Source: Homalodisca vitripennis
Taxonomy: Eukaryota; Arthropoda; Insecta; Hemiptera; Cicadellidae
Reading direction: 5' to 3'
Assembly: GCF_021130785.1 (NCBI RefSeq)
Contig: NW_025776812.1
Coordinates: 62,001-126,000 of the forward strand
DNA: 64,000 bases
A program made the position numbers and the translations under genes. The notes beneath the pieces are model-generated. The model did no database searches. It was not told where the DNA came from and saw only the letters and a list, made by a program, of their open reading frames with translations. Shown here in pieces: positions 37,347 to 50,601 of this stretch; position 1 is the first letter of the stretch; every line of letters begins with the position of its first letter.

Positions 37347-38614
37347 TTATTAAGTGGACAAAACGGTCTAATATGTCCCACTTGCTTGCAGCCATAACAG
37401 GTAGGAGGCTGCCTACGGGAAAGAGCAGCTGCCGGCTCAGACCGCACCGGAGCATGGACCGGCCCCGGAGGCAAGTGAGGAAGATGCCTCGACATGGCCT
37501 CCCTTTGATCATCCGCATCCTGAACCCCTCTAGAGATGATGGAGAGGCGGTCCAAATCCGCAAAAGATGCGGGACGGCTACAAAAAATCAAACGGGAGCG
37601 TTCTTCAGGTTTAATGCCCTCCAAAATAAGGCTCACCAACTCTGTTTCGCTCAAGCTCAAGCGCAACACCCGGGCTACATCCAGTATCTCCCCGACAAAA
37701 TGGCTCAACGTCTCGTCTGGTGCCTGAGGACGGTAAACGCGTTCCACCCGCAAGCGCTCCCTAACCCGAGCAGGTACAAAGAACTCCAAGATCTCGGCGT
37801 GGAACTGGTCAAAAGTGGCACCTCTCTTAAGGCAGTCTAGAAGGCGATCAAAAAGCGGCCTTAAGGAAAACTGCGCTAAAATCTGCATAAGCATGGCATC
37901 TGTCATACCAGGAAATTCTCTCAGCTTAAAAACTTCCAGAAGGAAATGGATAAGTAAATTAGTCTCAAGCCCATCAACTCTGGGGAAGTGTTGTAAAACA
38001 CTCCCCAAAGGATGGGGCAATTTGCCAAAGCTAGAAAAGGAAGGCACAACTATAGATGATGCCTCACCAGCCGCTTCAGGAGGGCCACTACCCATCGGAG
38101 ACATAGTAACTCTGGGAGGCTCGAAAGAAAGAGCCGGAGGACGGTTAGCAAAGGTAATGGTAGTTGGAACCTCCGTTGGAGTGACAGCGGTAAATAGTAC
38201 CCCCTTCTCTTTCACCGAGCGCACCTCACTCAAACCATCTAAGGCTTGTTTTAATTTGTTACTGGCCGAAAAGGCCCAACTTTTAATATCAGAGTCTAAA
38301 CTAGGAGCTGACATAAGTAAAACTATTCTGTCACGCCAATGTAAAAGTTGAGATGCCAATCTAGCCTTTGCTGACCCGGACATGGGAAGTGACTCAAAAT
38401 TAATATCGTCTTCTAACTCTTCCATTCGGGTTTTACAAAACTCAAATTCAGTATTAATTTGGAACTCTGCATTCCAGCTGCGGTCCAACGCTATACAATC
38501 CCGTAATTGAGCTCTTAATGCCCTCACATCTCCCTCGGGCTTCTGTCCTCTCGCCAGGACCTCAAAAACCAACTCGGGCTTGCGCAGATGTTCAGGCACC
38601 AGGGAAAACGCCAT
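37337..38614 (-). CDS. gag: gypsy Gag
   Basis: An intact frame of 425 codons from the ATG at 38614. The frame is open slightly further up, to a TTG at 38623, but ATG is the better start. The protein forms the virus-like particle that packages the element's RNA. The middle holds a retrotransposon-Gag capsid region (FLLEVFKLREFPG, then LAQFSLRPLFDRLL and FFVPARVRERLRVERVY). The C-terminus has one CCHC zinc knuckle, CYGCKQVGHIRPFC, which fits CX2CX4HX4C and binds RNA. The frame ends at TAG (37339-37337), directly after the slippery heptamer. No disabling change is visible, so this copy could still supply Gag. Confidence 0.93.
   Translation of the reverse strand: MAFSLVPEHLRKPELVFEVLARGQKPEGDVRALRAQLRDCIALDRSWNAEFQINTEFEFCKTRMEELEDDINFESLPMSGSAKARLASQLLHWRDRIVLLMSAPSLDSDIKSWAFSASNKLKQALDGLSEVRSVKEKGVLFTAVTPTEVPTTITFANRPPALSFEPPRVTMSPMGSGPPEAAGEASSIVVPSFSSFGKLPHPLGSVLQHFPRVDGLETNLLIHFLLEVFKLREFPGMTDAMLMQILAQFSLRPLFDRLLDCLKRGATFDQFHAEILEFFVPARVRERLRVERVYRPQAPDETLSHFVGEILDVARVLRLSLSETELVSLILEGIKPEERSRLIFCSRPASFADLDRLSIISRGVQDADDQREAMSRHLPHLPPGPVHAPVRSEPAAALSRRQPPTCYGCKQVGHIRPFCPLNKKN
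37340..37346 (-). promoter_or_regulatory. Probable -1 ribosomal frameshift site (A AAA AAC)
   Basis: In the gag frame the last codons are AAT AAA AAA AAC TAG. The heptamer A AAA AAC is a canonical -1 slippery sequence. It is in the right phase, and the pol frame, which is -1 to gag, opens at the preceding TAA. The stop abuts the heptamer, a common arrangement. No downstream pseudoknot was worked out. Confidence 0.75.
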
Positions 38615-39063
38615 ACCAAACAATTAAGACAAAATAAATACAACAAAGCGTACGCAACAATTACTTAGTAAACTAAGTGGACTCAACTCACAAAGGGCTT
38701 ACACTGACGAGGTCCAAGTGAAGAACTTAATACCTGCTACCTAATAGAAGGATACCCTGCAAATATACATTAACCACAACCTACAAACACAGAAGCAATA
38801 AATATAACAAAACAACACATTGATAGGGGAGAAGTAGAGTACAGTTAGGTAAATTTAGCGGTTAAGCAATTTAGAGTCCCCTGCTCCCTGCAAAGGGTAA
38901 GTCTGCAGGAAGCAAGACACTAAACCAATTCCACCCGGTATCCTGTGCTAGGGCGAGCTCCTAATAAAAAAAAATGTGTACTATAACCTCCCCCTACCTA
39001 ACACTAACCTACACCAACAAACAAATCCAGACCTGAGAGACAGCTGAGAGAGCAGGTAACCAC
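38615..39063 (-). other. gypsy 5' leader
   Basis: This untranslated leader lies between the primer site and gag. At 38925-38975 it repeats an LTR-internal motif (CCAATTCCACCCGGTATCC, then a GGCGNGCTCCTAAT block) also found at 33212-33254 and 39451-39492. Confidence 0.75.
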
Positions 39064-39075
39064 GCTCTGCTACCA
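39064..39075 (-). other. Primer-binding site, initiator tRNA-Met-like
   Basis: One base after the 5' LTR, the minus strand reads TGGTAGCAGAGC. This is complementary to the 3' end of eukaryotic initiator tRNA-Met (…GCTCTGCTACCA), 12 of 12 bases, and then diverges before a GGTT match. Confidence 0.75.
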
Positions 39076-39076
39076 T

Positions 39077-39264
39077 TGAAACCTTACATCGCCGCTCGCA
39101 CACCCACAGCAAACCAACAGGGAAACGCGCGCCCATGGTGGCGAACGGGATGCCGGATCAAAATTAAACTAGGTAAAAAAAAAAAAAAAAAAAAAAACAC
39201 CGTGGTCAGTATACTCAGGTTCATTTACTACGAAAACACAGGCCTATCCAGTCAATATAATTAA

Positions 39265-39325
<61 letters not shown>

Positions 39326-39990
39326 ATAAAAAAAAAATAAAAAATAAAAAAAAATAAAAAGTGCCTGCAGTAGTATATACCTCGAACAATTCTTGTCAGG
39401 TGCACCTGCATACAAAAAATTAGACACGCCATAATTTGAAACAAGAAATGCCAATTCCACCCGGTATCCTTCGGCTAAGGGCGGGCTCCTAATGAAATCC
39501 AAGAAATAACTAAATAATATCTATAACTAACTTAAAATTAAATAACAAAATATAAACTATATAAATGGCAACAATAACAATAACAAATAAATAAAGAATG
39601 CAGGGTATCACAGATTTTGACTAGCAGAAATGTCCATCATGGTGGCCGTCCCTCAGCAGAGCGCAAAGTGAAGGTTCTCTGCGTCCACGCATGATGGAGA
39701 GATGACAGGAGATAAACAGCTCATCCCTTGGACCTCATCAGTGAGGGGCCGTAAACCTAGCCGCACATGTTAGAAGGAATCAGCTCAGCAAATCTAACAA
39801 AATACTAAAATAAACCAAAATTTTAAACAGGAGCTACTCCTAACTAGTACACTACAGCTCAGAGTCTTTACGCCACTCTGCCGGAAAGGCCAAACGCCTT
39901 CAAAATCAGTCGCCTCTGCAGCCAATAAGCCACACACACACTATATAAAACACACATGAGCCGGGGAGATATAGTTATTGAACCGGCTCA
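39077..39990 (-). repeat. 5' LTR of the gypsy element
   Basis: 914 bp, nearly identical to 32847-33752. It differs by about eight substitutions, a one-base indel near 39822, and longer poly(A) and (TA)n tracts. Followed on the plus strand by CCAA. Confidence 0.95.
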
Positions 39991-39994
39991 CCAA

Positions 39995-42551
<2,557 letters not shown>

Positions 42552-42553
<2 letters not shown>

Positions 42554-43870
42554 AAATCTATGATCTTAAAGGTTAAGCCTGATTTGAGGTTCCAGTATAT
42601 GAACATTAGTTTTAAAGAAATATCAGCGCTCAAAATGGAAGTTATTATACAAAGTTGATAATTAATACACTAATTTAATAGTTCTAGCTAAAGAAAAGAT
42701 GCTATCCACTATACGACATACAATATGATTTACCTAATAATACAAATTAACTTCCAAATGTAAAGTGCACATCACAAATTAAAAATTATATGAGATACTC
42801 TGCTTGAACTAAAAATATTAAATATTTGTTTAGTACTCAGTGACAACAAACTGTTCCAAACTCTAACTTTTAAAAGCCAATTTTTAGGCATTCTAAAACA
42901 TTTGTATGCGAAAATTGTTTGCGCATTGGACGTAATTAGGCAGTTTATTATAGTGTAAAATTTGAGGCGCTAAGAAATTAAATGTTTTCGTAAAGAATGT
43001 ATTATTAGGTTTAGGAACAACAATTTGTTTCTCAAATTATTCTTTTAAGGCTTATTTTGCACGGGAAAGACTTATGTTATAAAAGAGTTTAGAACCCTAT
43101 ATACATACAAATTTTGTAACGGTAATAACTTGAAAAGAAGAAATAACGGTCGTGAATGATCTCGTTTTGAAGAATTCGAAATTAGTTTCAAGAATTACTT
43201 TTGTTGAATATATATAACATTTATATTAGACGTGTATGTTCCACACCAGATGGCTATTCTGTGTTCTATTCTGCTTTGAACAATTGAAAAATAATTAGGA
43301 TTGAATTTATGCAATTATTGTATTTATTGAGCCGATATAACACTTAAAATAACTCTGATTCTTGGTTAATCATACAAATAATATTTTTAAATAAAACATT
43401 TTACATATCCTTTTCCAACCAAGGAAGCAAGAAAAAGTATTAAATTTTATTTTGGGACCAGTTGAGGTTACGTCCCAAAACAACCTATATTGGTGTACTG
43501 GTTCAAAGTGTTATTCATACCAGTTCAATCATCATTTTAAAAATAAAAATCATATTAATATAGTTTCATGGTTTATTATTATTCACTAGGAACAAATACA
43601 AATTGTCTAAACATTCAAAATATATTATAACCAATTAAACCAGACTTCTGGAATGAGTTCAAGCGTATAGCTTTGTTGGGGTTTACAGTGGTGTGGCACT
43701 GCATATCGGGGATTAAATGGCTACTTATACCTTTCCTCAGGTTTATATACTTTTTAAAAAATATGATTTCATGTCCACTAAAATTAAAATGAATTATATC
43801 AAAGTAGATCAAATAGAAGAACTCACCAGGGTCTTCACAACAGAAAAAATTATACGAAAATCAAGCCTAA
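42552..43870. other. AT-rich spacer, nothing recognised
   Basis: No supported feature was found up to the 97-bp array. Confidence 0.45.
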
Positions 43871-44656
43871 GTCTCTCACCTCCTCCGGAATGTGAAGTAT
43901 CTATTGTGCAGTGACAAGTCTCGTGTCTCTGCTGAATCTTATGTCGACACAATTAGTACGTCAGAAAGTCTCTCACCTCCTCCGGAATGTGAAGTATCTA
44001 TTGTGCAGTGACAAGTCTCGTGTCTCTGCTGAATCTTATGTCGACACAATTAGTACGTCAGAAAGTCTCTCACCTCCTCCGGAATGTGAAGTATCTATTG
44101 TGCAGTGACAATTCTCGTGTCTCTGCTGAATCTTATGTCGACACAAGTAGTACGTCAGAAAGTCTCTCACCTCCTCCGGAATGTGAAGTATCTACTGTGC
44201 AGTGACAATTCTCGTGTCTCTGCTGAATCTTATGTCGACACAAGTAGTACATCAGAAAGTCTCTCACCTCCTCCGGAATGTGAAGTATCTATTGTGCAGT
44301 GACAATTCTCGTGTCTCTGCTGAATCTTATGTCGACACAAGTAGTACGTCAGAAATTCTCTCACCTCCTCCGGAATGTGAAGTATCTATTGTGCAGTGAC
44401 AATTCTCGTGTCTCTGCTGAACCTTATGTCGACACAAGTAGTACGTCAGAAAGTCTCTCACCTCCTCCGGAATGTGAAGTATCTATTGTGCAGTGACAAG
44501 TCTCGTGTCTCTGCTGAATCTTATGTCGACACAAGTAGTACGTCAGAAAGTCTCTCACCTCCTCCGGAATGTGAAGTATCTACTGTGCAGTGACAATTCT
44601 TGTGTCTCTGCTGAACCTTATGTCGACACAAGTAGTACGTCAGAAAGTCTCTCACA
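43871..44656. repeat. 97-bp tandem array, eight copies
   Basis: GTCTCTCACCTCCTCCGGAA starts at 43871, 43968, 44065, 44162, 44259, 44356, 44453 and 44550, exactly 97 bases apart. A ninth start at 44647 is truncated. Copies differ by one to four bases. Since 97 is one more than a multiple of three, each copy shifts frame, giving a ladder of 65-codon frames that all read SPPPECEVS...VQ and stop. That pattern argues against a protein. Each unit contains the palindrome TGTCGACA. Confidence 0.96.
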
Positions 44657-45071
44657 ATGTTTGGCATGTATATTATACAAAGCTCGTGCTACTTCTTACC
44701 GCTCTGACAACAGAACAAGTTGTAGATCAGAAACTCAAGCCTATATTATTAATATTACCTATATCTTTTTATAGTTGTTGTGTTTATCCAAAACAATAAC
44801 GAAAAACTGTTACATTTTTTTAGTATTGAAGATTGGAGGTGACGACCGTTGGTGCTTGCGGTGTGTAAGGTCAGACAGTGTGTGTGTGGAGAAATTAAAT
44901 ATATTTTTAATATATAATATATTTAATATAGTTAAAATAAAATTTTAATTTATTATTTTATGTGAAGCAATTGTGTTTACATTTAATTCAAAAGTATGAG
45001 TATGGTAACAATTCTAAATGTGTATAAAGTTTTAGCATTCTGTATTCAATGAAATTGACAGTAAAATACAG

Positions 45072-45118
45072 TCAGAGAGAGAGAGAGAGAGAGAATGAGA
45101 GAGAGAGAGAGAGAGAGA
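45072..45118. repeat. (GA)n microsatellite at the 3' end of NL-1
   Basis: A GA tract with one AATG interruption. On the minus strand it is (TC)n directly following the LINE 3' octamer tail. Confidence 0.95.
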
Positions 45119-45195
45119 TACTTTGATACTTTCTTTATTTAACCTGCCCCGGTTTTGGACCAGAGGTCCACTCTTACACAGGGACAGGCTCAAAT
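45117..45195 (-). other. NL-1 3' tail: hairpin and octamer repeat
   Basis: In element sense the end holds a 46-nt hairpin (45188-45143: outer stem CCTGTCCC/GGGGCAGG, inner stem TGGACC/GGTCCA), then TTAAATAAAG and two AAAGTATC octamers. NL-2 has the same layout. In CR1/L2-type LINEs such a 3' stem-loop is the reverse-transcriptase recognition signal. Confidence 0.7.
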
Positions 45196-45964
45196 TTGTA
45201 CAATTACATTATTTTTTTTACAGAGTTGTGGCACACAATTTCATAACAACACACATGAAACATTGACTATTATTTAAATCATAATAATCTAACTTAATTT
45301 TATCTAAACTTTAAATTGAATGGTTAATTATAATATATTATTTGACTTAAATAATTTAACTTAATAATTTTTGGAGATTTAGAAAACACTAGCTACAATA
45401 TTATTTTCTACGGAAAAAGTTTACACAATTTATATGAATCTATTTCATTTATTTACTCAAACTTAAATGCTCAAATGTTTCTACTTTTTACATTGCACAC
45501 ATAAAAACACATTTTTACTGTTTTAAATATAATAAACTATTAATTAATCGAATTAACAAGAACAAACATAAGTGGAGTTACTCTAGACAATTAATATAAA
45601 TCTATATGATTTTAATCAGTTTATCCTACAATGCTTAAATTTTCAACTTTAGACTACCTTTTAAAGCTAACAAATCGATTCCAAAATAAAACGTGTATTA
45701 CAAAAAGATCATAAATCACAAGATAAGAATTAATTTTTCCTGCTTACGGATGACGAACATTAACACATTATTCATATCTTTTTACTAACTTGTCCTTCAA
45801 TAATTTTAAAAAGTTTGTTCTGAGGGAAAATGTTGTATATTATTGTCTAAAATACTCATTAGTCTAATCGATTTTATATGAAAGGAATTTGTATAAATCA
45901 CCGTTCTGTGAATAGGAAAGAGCAAAGTTGTGCTTCCAAAACAAGTGTTTCTTTGATGAACATT

Positions 45965-46359
45965 TTACATACTAACGTAATGCTCAAACAAATAATCTGG
46001 TTTTTCATATTTCAATATCTTAAATAACATTGTTAACACAGAATATTCTAATCTTTCTCTAATTTTTAACCATCTTAAATTCCAATAGTAAATAGTTACA
46101 TGATCATCAAGTTTTAGGTTATAAATATATCTTATACACGCATTCTGTGCTACCTGTAATTTATTCATTAGTGAGTTATTTAAATCACAATATGCTGCTT
46201 GAGCATAATCAAAAAATGGGACCACCAATGTCTAAATCATTAGTTTCTTTACATGTACTGATGGATTAAAACTAAGTCTTTTAAACTGGTATAAACTTAG
46301 ATAAACTTTCTTAACTATACTATCCACCTGCTCGGCCCAAGATAAAGTGTTTGACATAT
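45965..46359 (-). pseudogene. NL-1 ORF2, C-terminal fragment
   Basis: The minus strand begins at the insertion junction with MSNTLSWAEQVDSIVKKVY, then LYQFKRLSFNPS. It continues at 46228 with VVPFFDYAQAAYCDLNNSLM, QVAQNACIRYIYNL and LRWLKIRERLEYSVLTMLFK. This is the conserved post-RT region of CR1/Jockey LINEs, and the matching part of NL-2 (55800-55600) is clearly homologous. An in-frame stop lies near 46234. The frame stops at 45965, and 45196-45964 is 3' UTR or decayed C-terminus. It is the downstream half of the interrupted ORF2, so it cannot be translated with the rest. Confidence 0.85.
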
Positions 46360-46393
46360 CGTTGCCGTTCGTGTAAAATGTCTTATGTTAAAA
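46360..46393 (+). repeat. Left terminal inverted repeat
   Basis: Begins CGTTGCCGTTCGTG and runs into AAAATGTCTTATGTT. It pairs with 50602-50635 with about five mismatches. Confidence 0.85.
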
Positions 46394-46555
46394 TTTCCAT
46401 TTTTTTTTTATTGCATCATATGTTTTGACTTCACTATCCGGAACTTGTGTCAAAATGTCATATGTTTTTGACCAATAGAAAAAGAGCTGTAGCAAAATGC
46501 AAAATGCCATATGTTTTCATGTCAAGCCACCTGTTCCTGCAAATTGTCTCATGTT
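46373..46555 (+). repeat. Left subterminal motif cluster
   Basis: Copies of the 16-bp motif CAAAATGTCNTATGTT (one to three changes each) lie at 46374-46389, 46451-46466, 46500-46515 and 46540-46555, with a partial one at 46413-46424 and another at 46925-46940. All are in plus orientation. They are probable transposase-binding sites. Confidence 0.7.
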
Positions 46556-47661
46556 GTCATTGGATTGTTGATTGATTGGCAACTCAGCTCTAACATAATA
46601 ATAGGTAAGTGAAATAAAGTATAATTTCTTATTTTTACTCAGCTGCTGTTTGTTAAAACTTCTGGTTTGTTTTTAGGCAGATATATTAATGTTTTTTACT
46701 GTAAATTATAACAATAATGCTCGATTTGATATCTAAAAGTAATTTGTCAGTGAAAGTGAGGTTATGGTTGTTGAATATTTTTGCAACAAAAACAATTTTT
46801 AGTTTGATTTGGATTGAAAAATGATTCTTTATAGGATTCTAATGTTGCCAATGTGTTGGGTCGTTATTATATTTACTTACAAACTTATGTAAATTGTTTT
46901 ATTAAGTGTTTAATGTTATTACTGCAAAATGTCGTAAGTTTTTCTTGTCAAAAGGCTTGTTTCAATTCATACTTAAGACTTTTTGAATCAAATGATTATG
47001 TAGTTCTAAAATCTTAATTTAAACTACTTAATGTTGTATTATATTACAGTTACATCTAACATACTATTTAAGTATATTGGGCTTATTTATCCTAGGCCTA
47101 AGCCTAATTAAATTTATTTTAGGCCTACAGTTTTGTAACTGTACTTGAATTTATTAAACGTTTAATAAGGAATTATAAAATTATATTAACTTGTTGGGTT
47201 TGATTGTTGCAGGATTTATGTTTATTAGATTAGTTTATCAAAAGTTTTAGGCGCTAATCAAGACTTTATATCTAACTGAAACTTAGATACTGTAAAGTAC
47301 ATTACGATAATATATATGGGGCAAAACTTTAGAGAGTAATGAATTCACAACGCTATTGAGACCTAAGTTAGGCCTATTATAGATAACTGGTCGCGGTGTT
47401 GGCATATCCTGACATAACGGTATCGTATAAAATCAAAGTATCAGTAAAATTGAATATTTCTGAATGTTTCACTATGCTTATCATTTTGTAACCAACTATA
47501 TTTTGGCTATACCTAAAATACTGTTTTAATTGTTAATATATTTATTTTTCGGCTATTAGATAATAATTTATCCCTAGTTACATTTTTTTCTCAGTAAAAT
47601 TAATTAGTATTTTACTACAGTAATTAGGCTACATCTGTTTTATTCTTTCAGATTATCAATT

Positions 47662-50078
47662 ATGGCTCTCAGAGGCAGGCGCTTAGTTGAACTGGCGTTG
47701 GAAGAAAATGAGGTCTCACCAGAGGTTCGACAATCCATGGACCGTGAGTTTGGTATTGTGAACATCGACAACAACAGTACAACAAACCTTAATGAGCATA
47801 CTTATTTTGTAAGTCCTAAGCCTACTACCAATATTGAAAATAACACTTCAAATACAGTAAAAACAAAACTCTGCCAAATTGTAAACTACAAAGAATTGTC
47901 AGATAGTGACAGTCCTTTATTTTCGGATTCAGATGAGTACAACTACACTCCCAGTAGTGACTTTGGTGAGGTTTCTAGCAGTAATGAGGAACCAAAAAAT
48001 AAAAGAAGATCGAGGAAAATTAATAAAGTAAGTCTGCTGAAACACGTAGCAGTTCAGAAAGTAACAAACTATGAAAAACAACAGCAAATCGGACAAGAAC
48101 CAGAAAGCAGCACAGAAAAAGAAACAGTAGTTTTTGAACAAATATTAACAGGCGATACCCAACTGAATACTAATAAAGATAGTGTAGTTGAAAACAGAGA
48201 AGGAGAAGAAAATAGAAATGAAGCTCGAGGGCAAGAAATAAGAGGGATAAAACAGAAACGTAAAAGAAGTCGGAAAGGTTTATCTAATCCACAGCAATGG
48301 CAAAGACAAGTCAACAAAGAAAAGAGGATGCAGGGAGAAAGTTACAAGGGCTTAAAAAAAATAATGGAAAGTTTACATTGAGTGTTGACAAGGAAGGTAG
48401 GAAAATGAAATGTCGCTGTACGTGTAAGTGGAGTAGTAAGAATACCAACTCTTTGTCATGTTCAAGTCTGCAGGAGGAAGACAGAGAGAAAAACTTTAAA
48501 TATTTTTGGAAAGTTTTAAATGATTGGTCTGGTAGAAAAGCCTAGGTCTACATCTCCTCTTTGATAGAAAGAAAGAAAATTACTAAAAGACGTAAAACAT
48601 CTATTCTGACTGACTCAACTAAAAGAAATGTAACATACAAATATCATCTAATCAAAGACAACATGCGTATTAATGTTTGCAAGAAAATGTTTTTACACAC
48701 ATTGGATGTGGGTGACAGAAGTGTTCAGTCATGGCTTCGTGAACTGTCACATGATAATACTGAGTTAGAGGAATACAATTTTGAACCATTAAATGTTAAT
48801 AATCCTGTCATTCCTGTTGCAAAATCTAAGAAGAAGCGAGGTTCAGAGGATGTTAAGTCTCGCTCGGTAGAAGAGTTCTTCCATAGTCTCCCAAAGATGG
48901 AGTCCCACTACTGCAGGGCCTCAAGCCAAAAACTTTACCTTGAACCAGTATGAAAAAGTAAAGTAGCGCTCTTCAAGGAATACAAGCAAAATTTTTGCGT
49001 TGACAACAGTAGAAGTGCTAGTTGGTCAGTATTTTCTAGGGTTATGTATAAGCTTAACATTGATCTCTACCAACCCAAAAAAGACCAATGTGAAACATGC
49101 ATTAAGCATAAACTAGGAACTGTGTCTGATGAAGAATTCAAAATACATCAAAATAAAAAAGAGAAATCCAGGGCAGAAAAGGAGAAAGATAAGGAAAGAG
49201 CATTAAGTAACGAATCATTGGGCGTTTACACAGTTGATGTTCAAGCCGTTCTTTTATTACCTAACATAATGAGTTCTTCTGCATACTACAAAACTAAACT
49301 AAAACTGCATAATTATACAATTTATAATATGAAAAATGCAGAAGTAAATTGTTTTTTGTGGCATGAGGCCAATGGTAGCTTAGAAAGTGATGTGTTTGCT
49401 TCCATTCTGTACAAATTCTTACTAAAAGAAATTTGTGCAAAAAACCTTTCTGAAATCATAATTTGGTCAGATGGGTGCGGGTATCAGAATAGGTGCGAGA
49501 AGGTCTCAAATGCACTACTTCACCTTTCAAATGTTAATAAAGCAACAATATATCAAAAATACCTTGAAGTAGGACATACACAAATGGAGGTAGATTCGGT
49601 CCATAGTAAGATCGAGAAAAAAATTAAAGGAAAGGAGTTTTACGTGCCCTTTGACTATGTCAGATCGATTCGAGAAGCAAGGAGCAAACCAACAGAGTTT
49701 AATGTTGTAGTACTGAAGTACACTGATTTTATTGACTTTTCAAATGGCTACTACACTAGTGTGCGGCCTGGCATGAAGAAAGGTGATCCCATAGTCTCTG
49801 ATGTGTGTGCGTTTCGCTATTTCAAAGGCTGCATTTACTTCAAGCTCGATTTGGAAGACAATTGGCAAACCCTTCCAAGACGACCCAAAACACATACTGC
49901 TTTTGAAAATTTATGTAGTCTTTACAAGTCGCCAATAAAAATTACTACAAGAAAGTTTGAAGATTTGCAGTATTTAAAAAAAGTTATTAATGAGGACTAC
50001 CATAATTTTTATGATACACTTCCCCACGAGTGTAACGATGACAAAAGCCAATGCAGACATGTTTTACTTGTAAAATAG
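47662..50078 (+). pseudogene. Transposase-like gene, unnamed insect family
   Basis: The start ATG at 47662 follows a good splice acceptor (TTTATTCTTTCAG ending at 47651), so a 5' UTR intron is possible. The N-terminal ~230 residues are acidic and then basic (KQKRKRSRKG), resembling a nuclear signal. An indel in the A-run at 48354-48361 shifts frame. TAG at 48543-48545 and TGA at 48951-48953 interrupt the next frame. Downstream (49044-50078, 344 codons) come QCETC (Cys16/Cys19), YTVDVQAVLLLPN (Asp65), IIWSDGCGYQNR (Asp143) and VGHTQMEVDSVHSKIE (Glu182, Asp184, Glu191). The spacing suggests an RNase H-fold DDE/D catalytic core. Similar proteins are common in insects, usually annotated only as uncharacterised or DUF-containing. 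Confidence 0.75.
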
Positions 50079-50298
50079 CAATGTTTTAACTTGCAATAAT
50101 TTTTTTAAGTAAATTTAATGCAGATCAAATTTGTAAATATGGCCAAAATACTAAACATTTCTCAACGTGTCCTATTCTATTTAATATTACGTTTGTTTGT
50201 GCATTTAAGTACTAATTCTAGTAGAGTAGTAATTATCTATAAAACTGTATTGTTCTTAAAACTATGTATCTGTTTTCTTTTTTAAACCTTAATAATTC

Positions 50299-50451
50299 AA
50301 AAAATAATGTCTATGTTTCAAAGCAAAATGGCCTATGTTTCGTTTTAAGTCTGACTTAAGTCTACATTAAGTGCAAAATGTCCTATGTTGTAATGCAAAA
50401 TACGTTATGTTAGCCCGAATAAATGATTTTAACTGCAAAAAGTCGTATGTT
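50299..50451 (+). repeat. Right subterminal motif cluster
   Basis: The same 16-bp motif occurs at 50324-50339, 50374-50389, 50396-50411 and 50436-50451, with a weaker copy at 50299-50317. All point in the plus direction, like those at the left end. Only the terminal copy inside the right inverted repeat is reversed. Confidence 0.7.
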
Positions 50452-50601
50452 TACTTAAACTTAAGAAAAATGGTTATATTACATTTATATATATTTGAGC
50501 TTAACCAATATCATTTTAAACATACATTTATTTATTACAAACCACATAGTTATATTACGTTAAAAGTTATCATGTTTTTTTTGTTTCCTGAAAAGTACAC
50601 T

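Larger units (their letters stand above)
32847..39990 (-). mobile_element. Ty3/gypsy-type LTR retrotransposon, complete but disabled
   Basis: The 7144-bp element reads right to left. Order in its own sense: 5' LTR (39990-39077), primer site, leader, gag, pol (protease, reverse transcriptase, RNase H, integrase), polypurine tract, 3' LTR (33752-32847). Integrase after RNase H is the Ty3/gypsy order. The sequence CCAA flanks it on both sides (32843-32846 and 39991-39994) as a 4-bp target-site duplication. Outside the simple repeats, the LTRs differ by about eight substitutions plus small indels, so insertion was recent. No env frame is present. One frameshift and one stop in the integrase make this copy non-autonomous. 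Confidence 0.97.

Noticed and set aside
35596..38351. Plus-strand frames of up to 259 codons inside the gypsy element
   Set aside because: They are antisense shadows of gag and pol with no motifs.
43717..44799. Ladder of 65-codon frames ending SPPPECEVS...VQ
   Set aside because: Each frame is the same 97-bp unit read in a rotated phase and stopping at the same TGA. A true repeat protein would keep frame.
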